From an uncultured Lachnospiraceae bacterium (lineage in GTDB: Bacteria; Bacillota; Clostridia; Lachnospirales; Lachnospiraceae), in the NCBI GenBank assembly GCA_947629865.1, contig CANRFJ010000024.1, positions 1-35,994 of the forward strand: a DNA stretch of 35,994 nucleotides, given 5' to 3'. Position 1 is the first letter of the stretch. Each line of letters opens with the position of its first letter. Below the pieces are notes generated by a model. That model saw nothing but the letters and a program-made list of their open reading frames with translations, had not been told where the DNA came from and did no database searches. Position numbers and translations under genes: made by a program. Positions 6,724-13,509 of the stretch are shown piece after piece.

Positions 6724-6765
6724 ACAATTTCCCCTGCAAAAATCACAATTTACTCTGCAAAAATT
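6724..6765 (+). repeat. Two 21-base tandem repeats
   Basis: ACAATTTCCCCTGCAAAAATC is followed at once by a second copy with three differences. The pair lies 18 bases after the methyltransferase stop and before the convergent toxin gene. Some frames stay open through it, which suggests a leftover of a deleted coding region, but I cannot name it. Confidence 0.6.
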
Positions 6766-6858
6766 TATCCAGAATCAGGCGGAGAGTTTATAAAAAGTTA
6801 TAAGAAGGGAAACTATAGATTTGTATGTAAGTGCCTTATGACTGGCATAGCCCAAAGT

Positions 6859-7125
6859 TTAGTATTGGTCTAATATGTCGTGATGGCCCACATCGACCAG
6901 GATAATCAATTTGTCGCCCTCATAGTACCAGATGATGCGAATGTCCATGTTGACGCTACATTCAAACAGGTCTTTTGTTCCCTGGATGCGTTTGGTACGG
7001 AGGGAGGGGTGCATTGGATTTTCGGCAAGGAGGCAGAGTTTGCTTTGGAGTTGTTTCTTCTCCTGTGTATTCAGACTCTTAAAATGCTTTTCAAATCGTT
7101 TGGTATAGGTGATTTGATATGCCAT
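6859..7125 (-). CDS. Type II toxin, RelE/YafQ-like mRNA interferase
   Basis: An 88-residue basic protein. The start is ATG 7125, seven bases after GGAGG; its first base overlaps the antitoxin stop in TGATG, so translation is coupled. MAYQITYTKRFEKHFKSL begins the ParE/RelE fold, ENPMHPSLRTKRIQGTKDLFE is the central part, and DIRIIWYYEGDKLIILVDVGHHDIL carries the C-terminal strands with the His pair typical of YafQ-type ribosome-dependent nucleases. It should cut mRNA on the ribosome unless bound by the AbrB-type antitoxin encoded just upstream. Both genes look complete. Confidence 0.88.
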   Translation of the reverse strand: MAYQITYTKRFEKHFKSLNTQEKKQLQSKLCLLAENPMHPSLRTKRIQGTKDLFECSVNMDIRIIWYYEGDKLIILVDVGHHDILDQY

Positions 7126-7385
7126 CAATCCACCTCCAGTTTCGCGAATAGAGCATCTACGCTGTCAAAAACAGGCTGTTCGCCGGAGGCAATTTTTTCC
7201 TTTACCTCCCCCAACTCGCTGCGGAGTTCGTCGAGATATTTTTTCGGGTAAACGACGACTGGCAGCATATAGATTGTTCCGTCCTTTTCGAAAATATCCA
7301 GCTTGTCACCCTCGGAAAGTCCCAATTTGACAATGATTTCTTTTGGAATGGTGATTTGAGACTTCTGACGCAATTCGGCTAACAT
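7125..7385 (-). CDS. AbrB/MazE-type antitoxin
   Basis: An 86-residue protein starting at ATG 7385 behind AAAGGAG. The N-terminal swapped-hairpin DNA-binding domain is clear: LAELRQKSQITIPKEIIVKL followed by GLSEGDKLDIFEKDGTIYMLP (residues 2-42). The C-terminal helix (YLDELRSELGEVKEKIASGE) should bind and block the RelE/YafQ-like toxin encoded next. It probably represses its own promoter together with the toxin. AbrB-fold antitoxins are best known with MazF, so this pairing with a RelE-fold toxin is a mixed but recurring arrangement in Firmicutes. Confidence 0.88.
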   Translation of the reverse strand: MLAELRQKSQITIPKEIIVKLGLSEGDKLDIFEKDGTIYMLPVVVYPKKYLDELRSELGEVKEKIASGEQPVFDSVDALFAKLEVD

Positions 7386-7408
7386 ATAATCATCTCCTTT
7401 ACTCCAAG

Positions 7409-7471
7409 GTTGAAAGTGCGAAATTCCAACTTTCTTACTAATAGTATATCCTGTTTTTTCAGATTATGCAA
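7409..7471 (-). promoter_or_regulatory. Promoter and possible operator of the toxin-antitoxin pair
   Basis: On the minus strand TTGCAT (7471-7466) and TATACT (7448-7443) are 17 bases apart. Between the -10 box and the start codon lies an imperfect inverted repeat, GTTGGAA with TTTCAAC around eight bases (7430-7409), well placed as the autorepression site of the AbrB-type antitoxin. The operator role is inferred from position only. Confidence 0.6.
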
Positions 7472-7589
7472 GGGGAGGGAAAAATTTAGTATACCATAAG
7501 CGAAGGATTTTAGGGGGAAACTATTTGCTGACATTATTTTCTAAAATCTTGTCTAAAAAGTGGTATATGCATACAAATAAAGATTATAA

Positions 7590-7618
7590 TTGACATATTC
7601 TGCAGTTCATTGTACTAT
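7590..7618 (+). promoter_or_regulatory. Sigma-A promoter of an unassigned transcript
   Basis: TTGACA (7590-7595) and TACTAT (7613-7618) are separated by 17 bases. The next strong signal downstream is the terminator at 7767-7794, with no convincing gene between them, which suggests a short RNA beginning near 7625. Confidence 0.6.
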
Positions 7619-7624
7619 CAATAA

Positions 7625-7798
7625 TGAGGGATAGGTAACAGCGAGTGCCTATCAAAGCGTTGATGCGAGATGTTGCGCCAGAGGGCAGTGTCTTGTGAGC
7701 TTTATAAGGGTTTGACATTTACCACAATCTGGCTAGATGACTGGCGGTTGTCAAAAGAAAATGTCAGAAAAGTTCTGCTTCGGCGGAACTTTTCTTAA
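7625..7798 (+). ncRNA. Candidate small structured RNA, unassigned
   Basis: A promoter at 7590-7618 and a strong terminator at 7767-7794 bracket about 170 bases without a good reading frame. The stretch can form a GATAGG/CCTATC hairpin (about 7630-7650). A TTTGACATTT segment can pair either with TGTCAAA or with AAATGTCA further on, so two mutually exclusive folds are possible before the terminator. I do not recognise an Rfam class (it is not 6S, tmRNA, RNase P or a T-box). It could be a regulatory leader for the weak small frame that follows. Confidence 0.4.
7767..7797 (+). terminator. Strong UUCG-loop hairpin terminator
   Basis: GAAAAGTTCTGC pairs with GCGGAACTTTTC across a TTCG tetraloop; there is one T-G wobble in 12 base pairs. 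The 3' arm itself ends in TTTTC and is followed by TTAACTT, a modest T-rich tail. Reading the other strand it is also a good hairpin. Confidence 0.7.
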
Positions 7799-7814
7799 CT
7801 TGAAAACAGGTGGG

Positions 7815-7961
7815 ATGAGGATATGCATACGATATATGATTTTTAAGTATAACAGTCGAGCAAATGCATTTTCTATGATACAGGCAGAGTATCTGTTGAA
7901 AAATCAGATTCAGGATAAAAATGTTTTTCTCTTTTTGGCAAAAAATTCAGAGGCAGATTAG
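7815..7961 (+). other. Small open frame of unknown meaning (48 codons)
   Basis: ATG 7815 opens 48 codons (MRICIRYMIFKYNSRANAFS ... NVFLFLAKNSEAD) ending at a TAG, after which the same frame stays open for about 60 more codons. AGGTGGG lies too close to the ATG to be a normal site. The composition looks protein-like, but I recognise no family; it may be a worn gene fragment. The rest of 7962-8187 holds no gene I can support. Confidence 0.25.
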
Positions 7962-8187
7962 CAAGAAGTTTACGGTTATAACAGTAAAAGACTTAGTTCT
8001 AATCCAAATTCATATTGCATAGGGGCAAAAGTAATTGTAAAAAAGTATATGAGAGTACGGTTTTCGGGACACCATTCTATGTTACACTTATATTGCGAGG
8101 GTAGGGAATCGGATTGTGTTTTTGTCTTGGGGTGTGGGCGATAGGCTCGCTGTTTGACAGGGGTTAGGTTAGATTGGAGGGATTACG

Positions 8188-8589
8188 ATGAAAGAGAAGT
8201 ATATAACGATTACGGGAATGAACCATTATTATGGGCTTCAGCCTTTCAAAGTGGGCAAGAAACTCAAATGTATTAAAGAACCATCAAATCCATACGACAG
8301 CGAGGCAATCAAGGTCGTGCTAAAGGGCATAGGCAAGGTTGGTTATGTGGCTAATTCACCATTCACCAAGGCAACAGGCACTTTGGGAGCTGGTGGAATA
8401 GGCGGATATGTTAAGAAAAAGTTTAAAGTTGAGGTTATGTTTATCACAAGCAGTAAGGCGATTTGTCGGGTGGTAGATGGGTTTAAGAAGGGGAAATTAC
8501 ATGAAAAGTCTCCAACGGTTACTGAGGAGAAAATTGTGACTCTGGAGAGGGAAGATGATGAGGTGGTTGGAAAGTTATCGTTTGATTAA
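8188..8589 (+). CDS. HIRAN domain protein
   Basis: A 133-residue protein starting at ATG 8188 behind GGAGGG. Residues 5-105 match the HIRAN fold: ITGMNHYYGLQPFKVGKKLK, then CIKEPSNPYDSEAIKVVL (the family's EPdNpyD.nAi.V pattern) and GKVGYVANSP. HIRAN modules bind DNA ends or stalled forks when attached to SNF2 helicases such as HLTF/Rad5; in bacteria they often stand alone. About 30 charged C-terminal residues follow. A DNA-binding or repair role is therefore likely but unproven. It lies upstream of an endonuclease/exonuclease/phosphatase-fold gene on the same strand, about 340 bases away. Confidence 0.82.
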   Translation: MKEKYITITGMNHYYGLQPFKVGKKLKCIKEPSNPYDSEAIKVVLKGIGKVGYVANSPFTKATGTLGAGGIGGYVKKKFKVEVMFITSSKAICRVVDGFKKGKLHEKSPTVTEEKIVTLEREDDEVVGKLSFD

Positions 8590-8631
8590 CAATGTTCATG
8601 TGAATTACCCAAAATAGATACAGAAGGTAGA

Positions 8632-8790
8632 ATGGATGGAAAAATAAAATTAACTAAGTATCCATTTTATGAAATATCAGGCAACGAATATTTAGCCATC
8701 AAAATTGTAGACAATGCGCAAAACAAAGCACAAGAACGGTGGAAAGTTCAACGATTTAGTGATATAATGAAACATATTTGGACAATATGA
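8632..8790 (+). other. Possible small or truncated gene (52 codons), unrecognised
   Basis: ATG 8632 lies a few bases after GAAGGT and opens MDGKIKLTKYPFYEISGNEY, then LAIKIVDNAQNKAQERWKVQ and a stop at 8790. The composition is protein-like, but there is no family I can name. It could be a genuine small protein or the start of a lost gene. The rest of the 8590-8888 gap shows nothing else I can support. Confidence 0.25.
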
Positions 8791-8888
8791 AGTGACCTCA
8801 CATTTGTAGCAACGTGGATTAACCTGTATACTAGGTTTAGTAAAAACAATGGTAACAGGGATTACCGCATACAAAAGGAGGCCACCTA

Positions 8889-8948
8889 ATGAAAAGAATA
8901 TTACGAATTGGAAAGGAGTATAATTCGTTATGGAAATTGTTTATTTAA
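8889..8948 (+). other. Short upstream frame overlapping the EEP gene start
   Basis: A very good ribosome-binding site (AAAGGAGG, 8874-8881) precedes ATG 8889, which encodes only MKRILRIGKEYNSLWKLFI before its stop at 8946-8948, inside the next gene. The next gene's own GGAAAGGAG lies within this frame. It could be a leader peptide for coupled translation, or the residue of a deleted upstream gene. Confidence 0.35.
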
Positions 8949-9688
8949 ACGCGAATGGCTTTTGCGGCAATAAAGACAAGAAAAAATCTTCTGATGTAAA
9001 CAATCAAAAAAACGCCGAGAAGATTTTACAAGAGATATTTGAATCGTATTCTTATTCTCCGGATATTTTATTCTTTTCAGAGTTTAATCCTAATTCTGAG
9101 GTTGGTGAATTTGTAAGTGACTCTCTAGAACAGAAAAGCTATTATCGCGTAGATCCAAATGCCGGGAAAGGGATTTCAGAAAAAATTTCTTCAATGGTGC
9201 TTGCCTTTTCAAAAACTAAAACGCATTCTGAGCCCAGTCCAAATGATTGGTTGAAGTGGAATGAAATATTGATCGATGGATATAGGATTGTTGGTGTTCA
9301 TATACCAGATACTGAACACGGGACGGATATGGAAAAGGAAAATGCAAAAGATTTTTGGAACTGTTTAGAGGAGCACTATCAAAAAAATATTTCAAATAAA
9401 GTTATTTATATTGGTGATATGAATGTTTTTAAGGAGGGAACTGTTGGAAAAAATAAATTTAATAAAATATTTGAGAATGCTAATGATGCTTGGTTGAGCA
9501 TGGGACATTCAAATGATGGAAAACTAGACTATACATGTAAATATAGAACGAGAATAGATTATGCAATGACATCTCCTAGTATACAAAAGGTATTAGAAAT
9601 GCATAATCATCAAGAGTTTTTCGAAAAAAAAGAGTTGTCAGATCATTCTTTGTTGCAGATAAAATTTAATGATATAAATTCCAATTGA
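8930..9688 (+). CDS. Endonuclease/exonuclease/phosphatase (EEP) fold protein
   Basis: A 252-residue protein starting at ATG 8930 behind GGAAAGGAG. The EEP active-site set can be placed in order: Asn8 in LNANGF, Glu51 in FFSEFN, His124 in GVHIPD, Asp163 and Asn165 in IGDMNVF, Asp210 in RTRIDYAM, and Asp238-His239 in ELSDHSLL. This is the fold of DNase I, exonuclease III and Mg-dependent phosphodiesterases. All catalytic positions are kept, so the enzyme should be active. The substrate (DNA, RNA, lipid or nucleotide) is not visible. There is no signal peptide, so it acts in the cytoplasm. The gene is AT-rich like its surroundings. Confidence 0.85.
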   Translation: MEIVYLNANGFCGNKDKKKSSDVNNQKNAEKILQEIFESYSYSPDILFFSEFNPNSEVGEFVSDSLEQKSYYRVDPNAGKGISEKISSMVLAFSKTKTHSEPSPNDWLKWNEILIDGYRIVGVHIPDTEHGTDMEKENAKDFWNCLEEHYQKNISNKVIYIGDMNVFKEGTVGKNKFNKIFENANDAWLSMGHSNDGKLDYTCKYRTRIDYAMTSPSIQKVLEMHNHQEFFEKKELSDHSLLQIKFNDINSN

Positions 9689-9720
9689 TAAGGATGGCGT
9701 GCGAATTATAAGGTGCGTGA

Positions 9721-9950
9721 ATGGAAATACATTATAAGAAGTTGACAGAGAAAGAATTGGATACATTTATCAAGATGCGTATTCAACAACTCTGGGCGGA
9801 TGGTGCAAAAGAACTTCTTGTAAGAGTTGTTGAGGAAGCAAAAACCTATGGCTGTGGGACGGTACAGATTATGCATCTGACATGGGAGATTTGCCATATA
9901 CGGATTTTAGCTTTGTGAAGAACGAAAACTTTATGCAGTATAAGCTATAG
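9721..9950 (+). pseudogene. GNAT acetyltransferase with internal deletion and frameshift
   Basis: The first 32 codons (MEIHYKKLTEKELDTFIKMR ... ADGAKE) are the N-terminus of a common clostridial GNAT, and they run directly into LLVRVVEEAKTYGCGTVQI, the helix after the acetyl-CoA loop. About 75 residues containing the central sheet and the cofactor loop are missing. After TVQI the frame shifts; the correct frame then gives MGDLPYTDFSFVKNENFMQY and KL with a stop at 9948-9950, the true C-terminus. It is therefore a non-functional relic with both ends kept. Confidence 0.75.
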
Positions 9951-9962
9951 GAGGACTATAAG

Positions 9963-10007
9963 GTGTTTGAAACAGAACGCTTAATCCGATATGACCGAAA
10001 GGGATGA
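9963..10007 (+). pseudogene. Possible N-terminal scrap of another GNAT gene
   Basis: AGGAGGA (9949-9955) followed by GTG 9963 opens VFETERLIRYDRKG and then a stop. The FETERLI opening is that of RimJ/RimL-type acetyltransferases. Only 14 codons remain, and the next complete GNAT begins 45 bases later. This is suggestive only because of the short match. Confidence 0.35.
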
Positions 10008-10051
10008 CGAAGGAAGATTGGAGAATACAGTATCAGCAGAAAGGAATACAA

Positions 10052-10639
10052 ATGGAGCATTGTGAAATCAAAATTGAGGCGTTGCCAAAGGAAAAATGGA
10101 AAGGCATACCGATACCGATGGTGACGAGAAGCGATAGCTACTATGACTTGGAAATGAGTCTGTTAGACAAAAACGGATGTACATTCGCTTTTGTCAGAAA
10201 ACTGGCAGAAAAGGAAATCGTTCATACACTAGAGGAGTATGATTTTCCCGATTCCTTGTATCAGGATCATTGGGAAAAAGCGGAGGTTTACGGCGTCCTC
10301 GGATCGGACGGCGCACTGTTGGCCTGTATTGAAGTGTGCCCTGAGGAATGGTCAAACAGGCTTATGGTAACGGAGTTATGGGTTTCCGATGAGCTCCGCT
10401 GTCAAGGAATCGGTAAGAGGCTGATGGATAAAGCAAAAGAAATAGCTATGCGTCAGAAAAGGCGTGCTGTTATTCTGGAAACACAGTCCTGCAATACGAA
10501 TGCGATAGAGTTTTATCTTCACGAGGGCTTTGAACTTATAGGATTTGATACATGTTGTTATACAAACAATGATATCGGCAGGCGGGAGATAAGGCTTAAC
10601 CTTGGATATTTCTTTCACAGAGATGGGCGAAGATTTTGA
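10052..10639 (+). CDS. GNAT acetyltransferase resembling streptothricin acetyltransferase
   Basis: A 195-residue protein. ATG 10052 is preceded at six bases by AAAGGA and is preferred to ATG 10004, whose purine run abuts the start. The C-terminal GNAT domain is clear: LMVTELWVSDELRCQGIGKR (acetyl-CoA loop QGIG), AVILETQSCNTNAIEFYLHE, then GFELIGFDTCCYTNND. The LETQ-N-A-FY-GF-L-G-D-Y pattern resembles the SatA/Sat4 streptothricin acetyltransferases, but the roughly 90-residue N-terminal part is specific to a clostridial subgroup. Antibiotic acetylation is possible; the substrate is not established. Confidence 0.8.
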   Translation: MEHCEIKIEALPKEKWKGIPIPMVTRSDSYYDLEMSLLDKNGCTFAFVRKLAEKEIVHTLEEYDFPDSLYQDHWEKAEVYGVLGSDGALLACIEVCPEEWSNRLMVTELWVSDELRCQGIGKRLMDKAKEIAMRQKRRAVILETQSCNTNAIEFYLHEGFELIGFDTCCYTNNDIGRREIRLNLGYFFHRDGRRF

Positions 10640-10694
10640 GTTTTCGCTTGCGATGTAAAATGTGTGCTGGGTTAATGGGCGGAAAAGCGAATAA

Positions 10695-10752
10695 AATTAG
10701 TAATGTCTATTGAAAAAAAGATAATTTAGTAGTAAAATAACATTACTAAAAT
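10695..10752. promoter_or_regulatory. Inverted repeat around a promoter-like sequence
   Basis: TTAGTAATGT and ACATTACTAA form a 10-base perfect inverted repeat (near 10697-10748) enclosing TTGAAA-17-TAAAAT, a usable sigma-A promoter for the ATPase relic downstream. The repeat could be an operator or a weak hairpin; I cannot decide which. Confidence 0.35.
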
Positions 10753-10784
10753 TCGTGCAATGCACAAAAACAAGGAGCGATTCT

Positions 10785-11902
10785 GTGGAAATTAAAAGAG
10801 ATTTATACCTTGAACAGCTCAAAATACGAAAAGACAATGGAATGATTAAAATTATCACGGGAATCAGAAGATGTGGCAAATCATTTCTGTTATTTGTATT
10901 GTTTAAGAAATATTTATTGGATAATGGTGTGGATAAAGACCACATTATTGAAATTGCCTGAACAGTCTGCTCCGAATCAGTAATATTGATGTGTATGTGA
11001 CTGGCGGTAATTCTAAATTTTTATCCAGTGATATTGTGACGGAATTTAGGGGCAGAGGAGATGAAATCAGAATTTATCCGTTGTCCTTTGCAGAATTTTA
11101 TGCGGCTTTTGACGGAGAGTATGATGATGCCTGGGAGGAATATATGATATACGGCGGCTTGCCACAGGTAGCACAATTTTCCGTGGAACGCCAGAAGGCT
11201 GAATATCTTAAAAATATTTTTGCAAATGTTTATATCAAAGATGTAGTAGAGCGAAACAGGATACAAAATGCGGATGAACTCGGAACTTTAGTGGATATTC
11301 TTGCTTCTGCCATAGGAGCGCCTACCAATCCTACCAAAATATCCAACACCTTTAAAAGTGAACGGGGCATCAATTATAGCAATAAAACCATATCCAACCA
11401 TATTGATTATCTGGCAGAGGCATTTTTGATTTCTAAAGCAGACAGATATGATATTAAAGGAAGAAGGTATGTGGGGGCAAATCTGAAATATTATTTTTCT
11501 GATATTGGACTTAGAAATGCCAGGCTGAACTTCAGGCAGCAGGAGCCCACGCATATTATGGAGAACATTGTGTATAATGAGCTGCTTGTGCGCGGTTACA
11601 ATGTGGATGTTGGCATAGTGGATGTATTTGCGAAGAATGGCGAAGAAAAGAGAGTTCATAAGCAGCTAGAGGTTGATTTTGTGGCGAATCAGGGAAGCCA
11701 GAGATATTACATTCAAGTGGCTTATGATATGTCTTCCGAGGAAAAGCAGGCACAGGAACTTAATTCACTCCGAAATATTTCAGATTCATTTAAGAAGATT
11801 GTTATAGTGAATGGAACGAAAAAGCCCTGGAGAAATGAAGAAGGATTTGTAATCATGGGCATGAAATATTTTCTACTCAATGCGGACAGTTTGGAATTTT
11901 AG
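10785..11902 (+). pseudogene. AAA-type ATP-binding protein (DUF4143 family) with internal deletion
   Basis: GTG 10785, after AAGGAG, starts a frame with IIKTGIRR-like Walker A (ITGIRRCGKSFLLF) that stops at 10961. The rest resumes in another frame: LNSLLRISNIDVYVTGGNSK followed by FRGRGDEIRIYPLSFAEFY, the DUF4143 winged-helix and nuclease-like C-terminal part, and a stop at 11902. Intact relatives are about 400-450 residues and have a Walker B segment (LLDEVQ) between these pieces; roughly 70 residues including it are missing and the junction is out of frame. The downstream frame from 10991 alone encodes 303 residues and could still be translated, but without ATPase function. Confidence 0.8.
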
Positions 11903-11959
11903 CAGGGAAATGGAATATATCACAGGCAGCGGTGCGGGTAACAGGATGAATATCATCAT

Positions 11960-12847
11960 TTATAGCGGGAATGCCACAGCCTTATCATACAGTTCTTTCA
12001 AGATTTCTATAAAGATTTTCAAAGACTCACGGGCATCATTTCTGTGCGTTAATAGAACGCAGTGAAAACTGTCACTGCAGTCGTAGGGAATCCACGAGAA
12101 TTGTCCGCTGTGGTCGTTCAGAAATCCGGGTGCGAGACAGATGCCATGTCCGGCTGCTATATTGGTTAGCGTACTGTCGTGGTCGGGGCTGTTAAAATAT
12201 GATATTTTACCGGAGGATATGAGTTTTTGCTGTATGGAGCGTAGAAGCTCGGGCGAGCCTCCTCCGACCATCAGTGTTCTCCCGTAGATATCCTCATCGG
12301 TAATTAGGTTTTTGTCAGACAGAGGATCTTCTCTGTCGGTAATCAGATAAACATGGCTGTTAAAGAGCTCGTGGACAGTACTGCCCGCGAGTTGTTTTGT
12401 GTGTTCTTTCAGGGTGAAAAGAATATCCGATTCGTTTTTCAAAAAACTGTCTAAGCCTCCTTCGTACTGGAACTTCGGCGTGATCTGAACCCCAGGATGT
12501 TCGTGCTCGAAGATGCGGATGGCTTCCGGCAGAAAATAAACAGCCTGACGAACCATAAGGCTTATGGTAATATTGTCATGGTATCGTGCACTAAAATTTT
12601 GTCCCTGCTCGATGGCCCGTTTCATATCATCACGCATACCGGACAGGTGGCTTACAAATTGCCCGCCTGCGGGGGTTAGGGTGGCGCCCTTACCGTTTCT
12701 CTCAAAGATCTTGAAACCTACCTCCTCCTCAAGGAGTTTTATCTGATAGGAAAATGTGGGCTGGCTGACAAACAAATTTTCAGCGCCCTTGGAAAAACTC
12801 TCGGTTCTTGCGAGTTCTATACAATAATCTATCTGTTTTGATGTCAT
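11960..12847 (-). CDS. LysR-family transcriptional regulator
   Basis: A 295-residue protein starting at ATG 12847 behind a GGAGG-like site. The N-terminal winged helix is typical (IDYCIELARTESFSKGAENL, VSQPTFSYQIKLLEEEVGFK, FERNGKGATLTPAG), and residues about 95-290 form the periplasmic-binding-protein-like effector domain. It is divergent from a flavodoxin-like gene and a sugar acetyltransferase gene, the classic LysR layout, so it most likely controls those. The shared gap carries a perfect 15-base palindrome of the T-N11-A type. The effector is unknown. Confidence 0.9.
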   Translation of the reverse strand: MTSKQIDYCIELARTESFSKGAENLFVSQPTFSYQIKLLEEEVGFKIFERNGKGATLTPAGGQFVSHLSGMRDDMKRAIEQGQNFSARYHDNITISLMVRQAVYFLPEAIRIFEHEHPGVQITPKFQYEGGLDSFLKNESDILFTLKEHTKQLAGSTVHELFNSHVYLITDREDPLSDKNLITDEDIYGRTLMVGGGSPELLRSIQQKLISSGKISYFNSPDHDSTLTNIAAGHGICLAPGFLNDHSGQFSWIPYDCSDSFHCVLLTHRNDARESLKIFIEILKELYDKAVAFPL

Positions 12848-12860
12848 GAGGCCTCCTGAT

Positions 12861-12908
12861 ATTTAATAATTAAATAAAGTATTTAATGTTTCTATTGGAC
12901 ATTATAAT
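12861..12908 (+). promoter_or_regulatory. LysR binding palindrome and promoter for the flavodoxin-like gene
   Basis: ATTTAATAATTAAAT (12861-12875) is a perfect palindrome around a central A and satisfies T-N11-A. A second half-site ATTTAAT follows at 12881-12887. TATAAT lies at 12903-12908, and the matching -35 position (about 12880-12885) is not consensus and overlaps the half-site. This is the arrangement of an activator-dependent LysR promoter with an autoregulatory site on the other side. Confidence 0.6.
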
Positions 12909-12972
12909 ATTTTCGTGAGAGAATGTAAACAGTAAATCGCAGATAAGCAAATAAACGAACGGAGGTCATACG

Positions 12973-13494
12973 ATGGCAAAGACGTTAATCGCATTTTTCT
13001 CAAGGGCGGATGAGAATTATTTTGGTGGAGCAATGAGGTATGTGAAGGTGGGAAATACGGAAATCGTAGTGGGGCACATGAGGGAGCTTATAGAAGCGGA
13101 CACATTTAAAATTGAGATGAAGAAGCCATATTCACCGGCCTATATGACTTGCATCGAGGAGGCGAAGAAGGATCTAAAAGAAAATGCGCGCCCTGAACTT
13201 GTAAGCGTTCCCGACAGTATAGCGGATTATGATACGGTGATACTTGCTTATCCGAATTATTGGGGGACGATGCCCATGGCGGTGGTAACTTTTCTGGAGA
13301 AATTTGATTTTTCCGGAAAAATAATTCTTCCGCTTTGCACGAACGAGGGAAGCGGCATGGGTTCGAGCGTCAGCGACTTGAAAAAGTACGCTGCCGGAGC
13401 TGCCGTCAAGGAGGGGCTTTCAATAACGGGAAGTCAGGCGGCAGAGTCGAAAGCAAAGGTTGAAAAGTGGTTTCAGGTAAACGGACTTATATAG
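12973..13494 (+). CDS. Flavodoxin-like FMN-binding oxidoreductase
   Basis: A 173-residue protein starting at ATG 12973 after GGAGG. LIAFFSRADENYFGGAMRYV is the phosphate loop region in the form used by the flavodoxin_4 group, DTVILAYPNYWGTMPMAVVT is the second FMN loop, and LPLCTNEGSGMGSSVSDLKK is the third. Such proteins reduce quinones or unknown substrates using FMN. The gene is 15 bases upstream of an O-acetyltransferase gene and forms an operon with it under the divergent LysR regulator. Confidence 0.85.
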   Translation: MAKTLIAFFSRADENYFGGAMRYVKVGNTEIVVGHMRELIEADTFKIEMKKPYSPAYMTCIEEAKKDLKENARPELVSVPDSIADYDTVILAYPNYWGTMPMAVVTFLEKFDFSGKIILPLCTNEGSGMGSSVSDLKKYAAGAAVKEGLSITGSQAAESKAKVEKWFQVNGLI

Positions 13495-13509
13495 CATTGG
13501 AGGGTAAAA

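Noticed and set aside
7737-7814. Upstream start of the small frame at 7815
   Set aside because: ATG 7737 lies within the candidate RNA and its first codons run through the terminator hairpin; no ribosome-binding site.
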